Below, one piece after another: positions 1-6,443 of a DNA stretch of 12,582 bases. Origin of the DNA: JBEKJU01 sp050011095 (lineage in GTDB: Bacteria > Desulfobacterota > Syntrophorhabdia > Syntrophorhabdales > WCHB1-27); the NCBI GenBank assembly GCA_050011095.1, contig JBEKJU010000131.1, positions 1-12,582 on the forward strand, read 5' to 3'. Under the pieces are notes generated by a model. The model was not told where the DNA came from. It did no database searches and saw only the letters and a program-made list of their open reading frames with translations. How positions within the stretch are numbered: the first letter of the stretch is position 1; the number at the start of each line of letters is the position of its first letter. The position numbers and the translations under genes were made by a program.

Positions 1-1364
1 TGGTCGACAACTTTACCGGAAGGGCGGAATTCTCCGAAGCCGCCGCCCAGTACACCATCAACGAGGTCTCGAAGATCAACAAGGACGACGGCAATACCGT
101 CGAGGACATCATCAGGAGGTATCGGGCCAGGTGGCGGGAGGCATGGCACCATTACCGCTTCTCGGGACCTGCCGAGTGGCCCGACGGGCCCGATCCGCTC
201 GAAGCGCTTGCCGACGACCCGAAGGACGGGTTGGACCCCGACATCGCCTTCGGAACGGTCGGCTATATCGCCACGAAGATGTTCAAGAGCCCTGAGTTGC
301 AGACCTTCTACATGAGGGCCATGCAGACCTCAACAGGCTTCTTCCCCCAGGACAGACCGGGCCCCTACTGGCACATCCACGTCCTCGGCCTCGTCCTGTC
401 CATGGACGCCGCCGCCATCGTCACGGGCGGGACGCACAGCATCACCCACGCGCTTCTCAGGGCGTTTGAGGAGTATGGGGGGGAGTTCTTCGTCTTGAAC
501 GAAGTGAAAAGGGTACTTGTCGACAACAAGAAGGCCTACGGCATCGAGCTCGCCGATGGGCAGAAGATCCTGGCCGACATCGTGGTAAGCGATCTCAATA
601 CCGAGCTGACGATGGACGTTGCAGGCGAGGAGAACTGGCCTCCCGAGATCTGGGCGAAGGGTCAGAAGCTCAAGGAGAAACCGGTTGCCCTCTACGATGA
701 CAAGGGATACGAGCGCACCCAGCTCCTCTGGGGCAACATCGCCCTCATGGAACCGCCAGTCTACCCTCAGACCCCCGAGCTCGGCATGGTGCCGCGCCTT
801 TACTTCGGTCCGGCGGACCCCGAGTATTTCCTGAGCGGCCGCTATCAGAAGGAGCGATGGGCGAAAGGTATAGCCGATAAGCTCTATCTCCTCGTCGCAC
901 CCGACACGCAGTGGGACAAGACCCGCGCGCCAGAGGGGCGGTTCGCGGCCCTCGTCGAAGAATTCACCTGCCCGTGGAGAAACTTCAGTGAGCTTGAGTG
1001 GCTACGGATGAAAAAAGAGATAGAGTTTAGAATGGTGGACGAGTGGGGCAAGTATGCACCCAACGTCAACAGGGAAAATTTTATCTCCGCATGGATCGCC
1101 ACCCCCGATGACGTCGTCAACAGGAACCCGAATATGCCTCAGGGCGGCTGGGGGGGCCTGGACGCGCATTATGAGTGCTCCGGGAGAAACAGGCCGATGC
1201 CCGAGCTGTCGGGGCAGCGCATGCCTATCAAACATTACTATATGGCCGGCATGGCATGCCACCCGGCGCACGGCATAGGTCGCGGCAGCAGCTACAATTG
1301 CTACAAGTTGATCGCCAAGGACTTCGGCCTTAAATATAAACCGTGGGAAGAGCGTGGCTGGTAG
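1..1364 (+). CDS. CrtI/phytoene-desaturase-like FAD-dependent oxidoreductase, 5' end outside window
   Basis: This is the C-terminal 453 codons of a flavoprotein; the frame is open from base 3, so the N-terminal GxGxxG FAD-binding fold lies upstream of the window. A TTG at 231 is only an internal Leu codon, not the start. Visible marks of the family are the segment GGTHSITHALLRAFEEYGG followed by VLNEVKRVLVDNKKAYGIEL, which is the central CrtI-type dinucleotide/substrate region, and the C-terminal FAD-contacting stretch AGMACHPAHGIGRGSSYNCY. Members of the family dehydrogenate, isomerise or saturate lipophilic or alicyclic substrates with FAD. The substrate here cannot be read from sequence. 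It ends KPWEERGW, a plausible natural end, and the next 15-20 bases already read as part of an SDR gene. It is probably the first visible gene of a degradative operon that also holds the dikinase subunits. Family confidence is high; specific function is unknown. Confidence 0.85.
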   Translation, partial: VDNFTGRAEFSEAAAQYTINEVSKINKDDGNTVEDIIRRYRARWREAWHHYRFSGPAEWPDGPDPLEALADDPKDGLDPDIAFGTVGYIATKMFKSPELQTFYMRAMQTSTGFFPQDRPGPYWHIHVLGLVLSMDAAAIVTGGTHSITHALLRAFEEYGGEFFVLNEVKRVLVDNKKAYGIELADGQKILADIVVSDLNTELTMDVAGEENWPPEIWAKGQKLKEKPVALYDDKGYERTQLLWGNIALMEPPVYPQTPELGMVPRLYFGPADPEYFLSGRYQKERWAKGIADKLYLLVAPDTQWDKTRAPEGRFAALVEEFTCPWRNFSELEWLRMKKEIEFRMVDEWGKYAPNVNRENFISAWIATPDDVVNRNPNMPQGGWGGLDAHYECSGRNRPMPELSGQRMPIKHYYMAGMACHPAHGIGRGSSYNCYKLIAKDFGLKYKPWEERGW

Positions 1365-1829
1365 CCCGAAAGGAAAGGACTCGACAAGATCGACGACGAG
1401 GACTGGGACACAATGATGAAGATCAACGCGAAAGGCACGTGGCTGTGTGCCGGGGCCGTATTTCCCGCCACGAAACAAGCGGGAAAGGGGGAAATCGTCA
1501 ATCTGACGTCCGATGTCTTCTTTACGGGCTCTTACGGCTTCGTTCACTACGTTGCCACAAAAGGGGCCGTGGTGGGACTGACGCGGGCCCTCGCGATCGA
1601 GCTTGGTCCTCACAATATTTGCATCAACGCCATTGCGCCCGGGTTCACCGATACGGAGGCAAGCCGGACGGTCGCGGACACGAACAAGTACGATACTTCC
1701 AAGACGCCACTCGGGAGGCTTGGCACGGCGGAAGACATTGTGGGGGCCGCCGTCTTCCTCTCTTCGGATGCGGCGGATTTTATCACCGGGGAGACGATTC
1801 TCGTGGACGGCGGGAGAGCGATGAAATAG
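1365..1829 (+). pseudogene. 5'-truncated short-chain dehydrogenase/reductase (SDR), FabG-like C-terminal part
   Basis: The longest ATG-started frame is 1413-1829, 138 codons against about 250 for a normal SDR. Numbered from that ATG, the SDR catalytic tetrad is present: Asn5 (NAKG), Ser33 (NLTSD), Tyr46 and Lys50 (YVATK). So are the APGFTDT motif and the C-terminal TGETILVDGG. The whole NAD(P)-binding start of the fold (TGxxxGIG, NNAG) is absent. Upstream of the ATG the same frame reads KGLDKIDDEDWDT, which matches the usual SDR segment before the NAKG motif. SDR homology therefore runs back almost to the stop codon of the preceding gene at 1362-1364, and the frame is shared with that gene. 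This looks like a deletion that removed the first 100 or so codons and the intergenic region. No convincing ribosome-binding site precedes ATG 1413 or 1416. An assembly join is the alternative. Without a Rossmann core it should not work as a dehydrogenase. Confidence 0.8.
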
Positions 1830-1841
1830 AAACAAAAAAAA

Positions 1842-1847
1842 GGGGGG
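1842..1847 (+). promoter_or_regulatory. G6 ribosome-binding site of the phosphohistidine-subunit gene
   Basis: Six G follow a run of eight A (1834-1841) and end 3 nt before ATG 1851. It supports that start. The same G6 form is used before 4818 and 8442, so it seems to be a normal translation signal of this organism. Confidence 0.6.
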
Positions 1848-1850
1848 ATT

Positions 1851-3536
1851 ATGAAGGTCTATGATTGCGTACCAGGTCTGGAGTTCGATGAATCGACTGA
1901 TTTCCGGATTTCTCCTTGTTGGTTCCAGGATGCGACGCACTCCGTGCCGCCCTGGACACCCATGTTCGGCTGGTTCTGGATCAACTGTTGCCGGCACGGC
2001 ATGCAGTATGGGGCAGAGATGCTTTCTTTGCCCACAGTGAAGGGATGGGACTGGCGGTTCAATGATGGAGGCGGTTACCTCGCGGTGCTGGTTGTCAAGG
2101 ACCCGGAGGAGAGGAGGGCCAGAGAGGAGCGCTTCAGGGTCGCCATCAAGCCCTTTATTGAGGATTTTCAGGGCATGTGGCGGGTCCACGTAAAAGAGAT
2201 CGTCGGCAGGTACGAAAAGCTCAAGGCCTTAGACCTGGATAAGGCCACGAACATTCAGCTCCTCGAAAACTTCGAGGAGGCCATCGATACCTGCCATCGG
2301 ATGTGGGAAATCCATTTTTACGAGCAGTACGGCATCGAAACCGCTTTTGTGCTGTTCGAGCAGATGGCGAGACAGCTTCTGGGCATTGACGATACGAGTC
2401 CCCAGTTTCATAAGCTCATGAGCGGATTCGACAACAAGAGCTTTCAGGTGGACAAAGGGCTCTTCGAACTGGCGAGGAAGGCCGAGGCGATGGGACTCAA
2501 GGACATATTCCTCTCCTCTCAGGCGGCACACATGAAAGATGCCCTTCAATCCGCTCGGAACGGGCAGGAGTTTCTCCAGGTGTTCAACGCCTTCATGGAA
2601 AATGAGGCCGGGTGGAGGATGGAGAGGATGGCGGAGATAAATGTCCCCACATGGCTCGAAGACCCTACCCCTGCCTTCAACGTGATCAAGATAGCCCTCG
2701 AAAGGGGCGTCGACTATAACCTTGATGAAGAAAGGAAAAAGCATGAGGCGGAAAGGATCGCCGCCGAGAAGGAGGTATTGGAGAAGATTGCCCCCGAGCA
2801 GAGGAGCTGGTTCAAGACGATCCTGACCCTGGCCCAGAACAACGCCTGGTGGAGCGAAGAGCACAACCACTACTTCGATCTCTATTGCCATGCGATGATA
2901 AGGCGGAGCGCCCTGGGGATCGGCAGACGATTTGCGAAGGAGGGTACCATCGACACCCCTGAGGACGTCTTCTTCCTCATCCCCGATGAGGTGAGGAAGG
3001 CGGGTATCAACCCCGGCCTGTTCGACCTCCGCCACATCGTGGACCGCAGGAAGGCCGACTGGCGGGGATGGTGCGAGCACGGAAACGTGCCCATGATCAT
3101 GAAGGAAGGCTTCTCCATTGAGGAGGCGATGAAAGAGCTGGTCGAATCCCTCGACCCGATCGCCCTGAAGGTGGTCGTCGGCACCATGCCGTTGGCGAGG
3201 CCTGAACTGAAGGCAGACCTGTATGGGATCTGTGGGTCTCCAGGGGCCGTTGAAGGCACGGTCAGGGTCATCTGGACCGAAAGCGAGCTCTCGAAGATAG
3301 AGAAGGGCGATATCCTCGTTGCCCCGACGACCTCGCCCAGTTGGACCCCGGTCTTTCCGCTTCTGTCCGGGATCATCGTCGACAGGGGTGCGAGCCTGTC
3401 GCATGCGGCCATAGTCGGCAGGGAATTCGGCATTCCCGTGGTCATGAACGTCTTCGAGGGGACTAAGCTCCTGAAGGATGGGATGAAGGTCAGGGTGGAT
3501 GCAAATATGGGCACGGTATATATCCTCGACAAGTAG
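1851..3536 (+). CDS. PEP-synthase-like phosphohistidine subunit (phenylphosphate synthase alpha / PpsA-like)
   Basis: The 561-residue protein has a large, mostly helical N-terminal region (about 1-450) and a C-terminal swivelling phosphohistidine domain (about 455-561). The phosphohistidine motif is GASLSHAAIVGREFGIPVV, with His518 as the residue that should carry the phosphoryl group. GSPGAVEGTVRVI (462-474) begins the domain, and TPEDVFFL (369-376) is the motif common to rifampin phosphotransferases and PEP-synthase-like enzymes. There is no ATP-grasp domain and no PEP-binding TIM barrel; the ATP-grasp is supplied by the next gene. By family knowledge the pair transfers the beta-phosphate of ATP through His to a hydroxyl (phenol in PpsAB, rifampin in RPH), giving AMP and Pi. 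The helical region probably binds the acceptor, which is unknown here. The start is set by an unusual G6 ribosome-binding site at 1842-1847, 3 nt before ATG, 21 nt after the SDR stop. The protein looks complete. Confidence 0.82.
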   Translation: MKVYDCVPGLEFDESTDFRISPCWFQDATHSVPPWTPMFGWFWINCCRHGMQYGAEMLSLPTVKGWDWRFNDGGGYLAVLVVKDPEERRAREERFRVAIKPFIEDFQGMWRVHVKEIVGRYEKLKALDLDKATNIQLLENFEEAIDTCHRMWEIHFYEQYGIETAFVLFEQMARQLLGIDDTSPQFHKLMSGFDNKSFQVDKGLFELARKAEAMGLKDIFLSSQAAHMKDALQSARNGQEFLQVFNAFMENEAGWRMERMAEINVPTWLEDPTPAFNVIKIALERGVDYNLDEERKKHEAERIAAEKEVLEKIAPEQRSWFKTILTLAQNNAWWSEEHNHYFDLYCHAMIRRSALGIGRRFAKEGTIDTPEDVFFLIPDEVRKAGINPGLFDLRHIVDRRKADWRGWCEHGNVPMIMKEGFSIEEAMKELVESLDPIALKVVVGTMPLARPELKADLYGICGSPGAVEGTVRVIWTESELSKIEKGDILVAPTTSPSWTPVFPLLSGIIVDRGASLSHAAIVGREFGIPVVMNVFEGTKLLKDGMKVRVDANMGTVYILDK

Positions 3537-3541
3537 ACTGG

Positions 3542-3562
3542 CCCCTTGCGCCGGGATAAGGG
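3542..3562 (+). other. small hairpin between the two dikinase subunit genes
   Basis: CCCTT (3543-3547) pairs with AAGGG (3558-3562) across a 10-nt loop, and one further C-G pair forms if a C is bulged. It lies in the 47-nt gap between the two subunit genes. No T run follows, so it is not a terminator. It could tune relative expression or mRNA decay. The structure is weak and may be chance. Confidence 0.25.
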
Positions 3563-3583
3563 CAAACCGGTGAGGAGAATATC

Positions 3584-4627
3584 ATGGAAGCAAAAGAACT
3601 CTACTGGCTCAAGGAACTCTCGAAGGAGCATAACGACTTCGTCGGCAAAAAATGTGCGAACCTCGGGGAACTGATAAGGCTGGGGCTCGAAGTACCGTAC
3701 GGTTTTGCCCTTTCCGTCAAGGCGTACGACCACTTTATGACCGCCACCGGCTTACAGGAAGCGGTGGAGAAGATTGTCGAGGATGAGAGAAGGACCGCCC
3801 TCGACGTGGATAAGGACATTGACAGGATGATTGATATGAGCGCGAGGATCCGGGCGGCGATAGAAAAAGCCCCTATGCCGCCCGATCTGGCCGCCGCGAT
3901 CGCTGATTATTACCGGACGCTCTCTCACGATATGGGCACCGGTGAGGTGGCGTGCGCCGTCCGGTCGAGCGGCGCGGTGAGCATGCCGGGCCAGATGGAG
4001 ACCTTCCTGAACGTGAAGGGAGAACAGGGCATCATCGACCACGTCAAGAAGGTCTGGGGAAGCGCGTTCACCACGAGGGCAATCGTTTTCAGGATCAATA
4101 ACGATATGCCCATCTCTTGGGCTCCCATCGGCGTGGCGGTCATCATGATGATAGAGGCAAAGAGCGCGGGTGTTATTCTCACCGTGTTGCCCACTTGCGG
4201 TGATATCGAGCGGGCAATCGTGGAGGGAAATTTCGGGCTCGGCGAAAGCGTCGTGAGCGGCGAGGTCACACCAGATTCATTCGTGGTGCACAAAAGAGAA
4301 ATGGCCATAGAATCGCGCGCGATCGGACAGAAGACGAAGATGGTCGTTTACGGCGAGAGCGGGACGACCGTGTGTGAGGTGCCGGAGGCTCTCCAGAACA
4401 CACAGTGCATTGAGGACCGGGAGGTCCTTGAGATCGTGAGGATCGCACGACAGGTTGAAGACTATTTCGGCGCCCCCCAGGACATGGAGTGGGTGGTCGA
4501 CAAACGGTTTACCTTTCCTAAGAACATCTTCTGGGTCCAGGCCAGGGGGGCAAAATACGCGAAGAAAGAGGAGGAGAAGGACAAGGAGTATGTGATAGAC
4601 CTGATGCTCCAGCTGTTTCGGAGGTAG
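3584..4627 (+). CDS. ATP-grasp (PPDK_N-type) subunit of split dikinase, phenylphosphate synthase beta / PpsB-like
   Basis: The 347-residue protein matches the N-terminal ATP-binding domain of PEP synthase/PPDK and covers it fully. In order: the Lys loop GKKCANLGEL (21-30, Lys23), AVRSSG (Arg127), GQMETFLNV (136-144), two Arg in the TTRAIVFR segment (Arg165, Arg170), SAGVILTVLPTCGD (194-207), EGNFGLGESVVSGEVTPD (214-231), DMEWVVD (300-306) and WVQAR (Gln319, Arg321). The Lys loop reads GKKCAN where PEP synthase has GGKGAN, so two glycines are replaced, but the Lys is kept. The phosphohistidine and PEP-binding domains are missing; the former is in the gene just upstream. Together the two proteins form an enzyme that should autophosphorylate His518 of the partner and release AMP and Pi. 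The start is ATG 3584, 6 nt after AGGAG (3573-3577). A lone pyruvate dikinase fragment is unlikely, because the partner subunit is adjacent. Confidence 0.85.
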   Translation: MEAKELYWLKELSKEHNDFVGKKCANLGELIRLGLEVPYGFALSVKAYDHFMTATGLQEAVEKIVEDERRTALDVDKDIDRMIDMSARIRAAIEKAPMPPDLAAAIADYYRTLSHDMGTGEVACAVRSSGAVSMPGQMETFLNVKGEQGIIDHVKKVWGSAFTTRAIVFRINNDMPISWAPIGVAVIMMIEAKSAGVILTVLPTCGDIERAIVEGNFGLGESVVSGEVTPDSFVVHKREMAIESRAIGQKTKMVVYGESGTTVCEVPEALQNTQCIEDREVLEIVRIARQVEDYFGAPQDMEWVVDKRFTFPKNIFWVQARGAKYAKKEEEKDKEYVIDLMLQLFRR

Positions 4628-4636
4628 GAGACAACG

Positions 4637-4663
4637 ATGTACGGGGGAATGACCCTTTTTTGA
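4637..4663 (+). other. 8-codon mini-ORF with strong RBS, opening a possible frameshifted leader peptide
   Basis: AGGAG at 4626-4630, overlapping the stop of the previous gene, sits 6 nt before ATG 4637. That is as good a start signal as any real gene here. The frame reads MYGGMTLF and stops at TGA (4661-4663), right after six T. A +1 slip on TTT-TGA would continue as EADPDNTAPSAESGNQDT and stop at 4716-4718 in a TGATG that overlaps the next ATG. It is either a leader peptide, the stump of a deleted gene, or chance. No known family is recognised. Confidence 0.25.
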
Positions 4664-4717
4664 GGCCGATCCGGACAATACCGCACCTTCGGCAGAATCC
4701 GGAAATCAGGATACGTG

Positions 4718-4807
4718 ATGGATAGGGAGAGTACGATACTCCCCATACTGGAGGGGTCGATCTACCTCTCCCGTATGGGGGGGCTGACCGCCGGGTTACA
4801 GGCATAA
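4718..4807 (+). CDS. possible 29-codon small ORF upstream of the UPF0261 gene
   Basis: ATG 4718 lies 6 nt after AGGA (4708-4711) and opens 29 codons, beginning MDRESTILPILEGSIYLS and ending GGLTAGLQA, with its TAA at 4805-4807. The stop directly abuts the G6 ribosome-binding site of the next gene, so translation coupling is possible. The frame is the same as that of the mini-ORF at 4637, so the two could also be pieces of one decayed gene. The inverted repeat 4741-4780 lies inside it. I recognise no family, and the reality of the protein is doubtful. Confidence 0.3.
   Translation: MDRESTILPILEGSIYLSRMGGLTAGLQA
4741..4780 (+). repeat. inverted repeat in leader of the UPF0261 gene
   Basis: CCCCATAC (4741-4748) is perfectly complementary to GTATGGGG (4773-4780). 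Inside the loop GAGG (4751-4754) can pair with CCTC. The hairpin ends 27 nt before the ribosome-binding site of the UPF0261 gene. No T run follows, so it is not an intrinsic terminator. A role in mRNA stability or translation control is inference. Confidence 0.35.
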
Positions 4808-4813
4808 GGGGGG
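4808..4813 (+). promoter_or_regulatory. G6 ribosome-binding site of the UPF0261 gene
   Basis: AAGGGGGG ends 4 nt before ATG 4818 and directly follows the TAA of the small ORF 4718-4807. It fixes the start and would favour coupled translation. Confidence 0.6.
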
Positions 4814-4817
4814 AACA

Positions 4818-6086
4818 ATGCGAACGGTCTTGTTACTGACATGCCTTGATACGAGGCATGATGAGGCGTTATATCTCAAAACATTGATAGAGTGCCGCGG
4901 GTGCAAGGTTATCATGGTTGATATATCGATGGGTGCATGCCGGGAGTGCGGGGCGGAATATACCTGTATCGATGTGGCCAGGGAAGGCGGCACTTCTTTC
5001 GAAAAAATCTCTTCTCACAAGAGCGCATCCGCTATCATCGAACCCATGGTGAGGGGCTGCACGAACATCACGAAGAGGCTCTATGAGCAGGGTGCTATCG
5101 ATGCGATTGTGGGCTTCGGCGGCACAAGCAACACACTCTTCGTTTCCTCCGTGATGGCGGCCCTGCCCTTTGGCTTTGCCAAGATCATACTGTGCAGTTC
5201 CGCCGCCATGCCCGCATACTCCGCGCGGTTCTTTGCAAACAAGGATATTACTATCTCCCATGCCTGTGTCGAGATCAATGGGCTCAACAGGTTTGTAAAG
5301 GAAATGCTGAGGAGGTTCGCGGGAATGGTTGCCGGTGTAGCCCTGGTAGAAGGATCACGTGAGTCGGATGTGGGCAGGCGGGCGGCGATTACCGAATACC
5401 AGTTCTCGGAGACGTGTGCGAGGAGGATTCGCGATCGCTGCGCCACCGCGAACTTCGAGATGATCCCGTTTCACGCCCAGGGTGTGGGCGAGCGGATCAT
5501 GGAGGAAATGGTCGCCGAGGGACTCTTCGATGCGGTGATAGATCTTGTCCCTGCCGGTCTCTCGGAGGCGATCATCGGGGGAAATCGTTCCGCCGGCCTA
5601 GACAGGCTCGACAGGGAGCTATCGCGCGGCGTCCCTATCATATTCACCCCCTGCGGCTTCGACATGGTGAGCTGTGGCCCCTATGAGAGGAGGTCCGATC
5701 GTTTCTGGGAAAGGAAGTCCATTGCGAAAAGAAAGCTTTACGTACAGGACGAACTGCGCGTCCAGGCCAGGACTACGAAACACGAGATGCAGGTGATCGG
5801 CCGGGTGTTCGCCGAGAAGTTGAGCCGCGCAAAAGGTCCCACGGCGCTCTATCTGCCCCTCAAGGGTTTCTCGTCTTTAAGCGTCGAGGGGGGGCCACTT
5901 CACGATCCTGAATCGGACATGGCCTTTGTCAGGAGCCTGAAGAACCATATGGCCGGCGGATGCGGACTCGAGTTGGTCGAGATGGATTGTGGCGTGGATG
6001 ACCCCTCCTTCGCCGACTCCGTGGCAGACCACCTCTTGACCATCATGTCACGTCCTCTCGCCCAACCCTCGATCCAGCATACATGA
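4818..6086 (+). CDS. UPF0261 family protein (Tm-1-like ATP-binding domain protein)
   Basis: The 422-residue protein fits the full length of bacterial UPF0261 proteins. The N-terminus VLLLTCLDTRHDEALYLKTL is the family's opening motif (usually GTLDTKG). GFGGTSNTLFVSSVMAALP (99-117) is the glycine-rich nucleotide-binding segment. FHAQGVGERIMEEM (218-231), DLVPAGLSEAIIGG (242-255), ARTTKHEMQVIG (317-328) and LPLKGFSSLSVEGGPLHDP (346-364) follow in the expected order, and it ends in DDPSFADSVADHLL. No signal peptide or membrane segment is seen, so it should be cytoplasmic. The plant relative Tm-1 binds ATP and inhibits a viral replicase; the bacterial role is not established. Its place directly after an ATP-using dikinase suggests a shared pathway, but that is inference. 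The start is ATG 4818, 4 nt after G6 at 4808-4813. The family's usual GTLDTKG appears here as TCLDTRH. Confidence 0.85.
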   Translation: MRTVLLLTCLDTRHDEALYLKTLIECRGCKVIMVDISMGACRECGAEYTCIDVAREGGTSFEKISSHKSASAIIEPMVRGCTNITKRLYEQGAIDAIVGFGGTSNTLFVSSVMAALPFGFAKIILCSSAAMPAYSARFFANKDITISHACVEINGLNRFVKEMLRRFAGMVAGVALVEGSRESDVGRRAAITEYQFSETCARRIRDRCATANFEMIPFHAQGVGERIMEEMVAEGLFDAVIDLVPAGLSEAIIGGNRSAGLDRLDRELSRGVPIIFTPCGFDMVSCGPYERRSDRFWERKSIAKRKLYVQDELRVQARTTKHEMQVIGRVFAEKLSRAKGPTALYLPLKGFSSLSVEGGPLHDPESDMAFVRSLKNHMAGGCGLELVEMDCGVDDPSFADSVADHLLTIMSRPLAQPSIQHT

Positions 6087-6230
6087 TACCAAGACGCGAT
6101 TCATAGTCGCTTCATCACCAGAAGGCCCGCAAAGGCAGCATCGCGCGCACGCATCACCAAAGCGACGGGAAACGAGTGCAGGCCAGCGGGGAACACTAAA
6201 AAATCTTATACAACTATAAATTTAATTACA

Positions 6231-6259
6231 TTGACCTGCCCACGGGCAGGGACAATAAT
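6231..6259 (+). promoter_or_regulatory. sigma70-like promoter for the thiolase gene
   Basis: TTGACC (6231-6236) and AATAAT (6254-6259) are separated by exactly 17 nt; each matches the consensus hexamer at five of six positions. An AT-rich stretch (6197-6230) lies just upstream. Transcription would begin near 6266 and give a leader of about 185 nt before the thiolase start. This is the best promoter in the window, predicted by sequence only. Confidence 0.6.
6235..6250. promoter_or_regulatory. perfect dyad inside the promoter spacer, candidate operator
   Basis: CCTGCCC (6235-6241) and GGGCAGG (6244-6250) form a perfect inverted repeat around a 2-nt centre. It fills the spacer between the -35 and -10 boxes and overlaps the end of the -35 box. 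A dimeric regulator bound here would directly control RNA polymerase. No regulator gene is visible in the window. Confidence 0.5.
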
Positions 6260-6268
6260 GTGACAGCT

Positions 6269-6337
6269 TTAAGACGCTGATGCGAGAACGGACGCTTCGA
6301 TCTCGCACGCGGATACCGCCTGAAGGGCGCGTCTTGA
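6269..6337 (+). ncRNA. predicted three-way-junction RNA in the thiolase 5' leader
   Basis: Three nested or adjacent perfect stems can be drawn. P1 is AAGACGC (6271-6277) with GCGTCTT (6329-6335), extendable by U-G and U-A pairs to 6269/6337. P2 is TGCGAGA (6281-6287) with TCTCGCA (6301-6307). P3 is GCGG (6309-6312) with CCGC (6316-6319). The joints are UGA, one C and a 9-nt strand. It begins within a few nucleotides of the predicted transcription start and is followed by competing hairpins. A cis-regulatory element such as a riboswitch is possible. I do not recognise a known class, and no covariation can be judged from one sequence. Confidence 0.4.
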
Positions 6338-6367
6338 CGGCAGCCGTCACTTGCGAGGACTGCCGTC
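6335..6367 (+). promoter_or_regulatory. two mutually exclusive hairpins after the junction
   Basis: TGACGGC (6335-6341) and GCCGTCA (6343-6349) form a near-contiguous palindrome. The overlapping GACGGCAG (6336-6343) is instead perfectly complementary to CTGCCGTC (6360-6367). The two pairings cannot coexist, and both compete with the outer pairs of stem P1, as in switching leaders. No T run follows the second hairpin, so a simple terminator is not supported. A palindromic DNA-binding site is the alternative. Confidence 0.4.
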
Positions 6368-6406
6368 CCATACGTTCGATCGCAGATCAGACTCAGTAAT
6401 CCACAT

Positions 6407-6422
6407 TACGGTACAGACCGTA
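6407..6422 (+). promoter_or_regulatory. hairpin just upstream of the thiolase RBS
   Basis: TACGGT (6407-6412) and ACCGTA (6417-6422) pair perfectly around the 4-nt loop ACAG. The stem ends about 14 nt before the Shine-Dalgarno sequence. It could affect ribosome access or serve as a protein-binding dyad. Confidence 0.35.
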
Positions 6423-6435
6423 TACAAAAACCTAT

Positions 6436-6443
6436 GAGGGAGG
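6436..6443 (+). promoter_or_regulatory. ribosome-binding site that fixes the thiolase start at 6452
   Basis: GAGGGAGG ends 8 nt before ATG 6452. An upstream in-frame ATG at 6434 overlaps this sequence and has no ribosome-binding site of its own, so it is rejected as the start. Confidence 0.7.

Noticed and set aside
231..1364. TTG at 231 as the start of the flavoprotein gene
   Set aside because: The frame is open and protein-like back to base 3, and no RBS precedes 231. The gene simply enters from outside the window.
1002..3733. Antisense open frames (1002-2189, 2229-3404, 2882-3733)
   Set aside because: All oppose genes with clear homology (flavoprotein, SDR remnant, dikinase subunits) and show no domains or start signals of their own.
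6091..6160. Short repeats CATCACCA and AAGACGC after the UPF0261 gene, considered as an attachment site or CRISPR-like array
   Set aside because: There are only two copies, 7-8 bases long, with no regular spacing, and no integrase or cas gene is in view.
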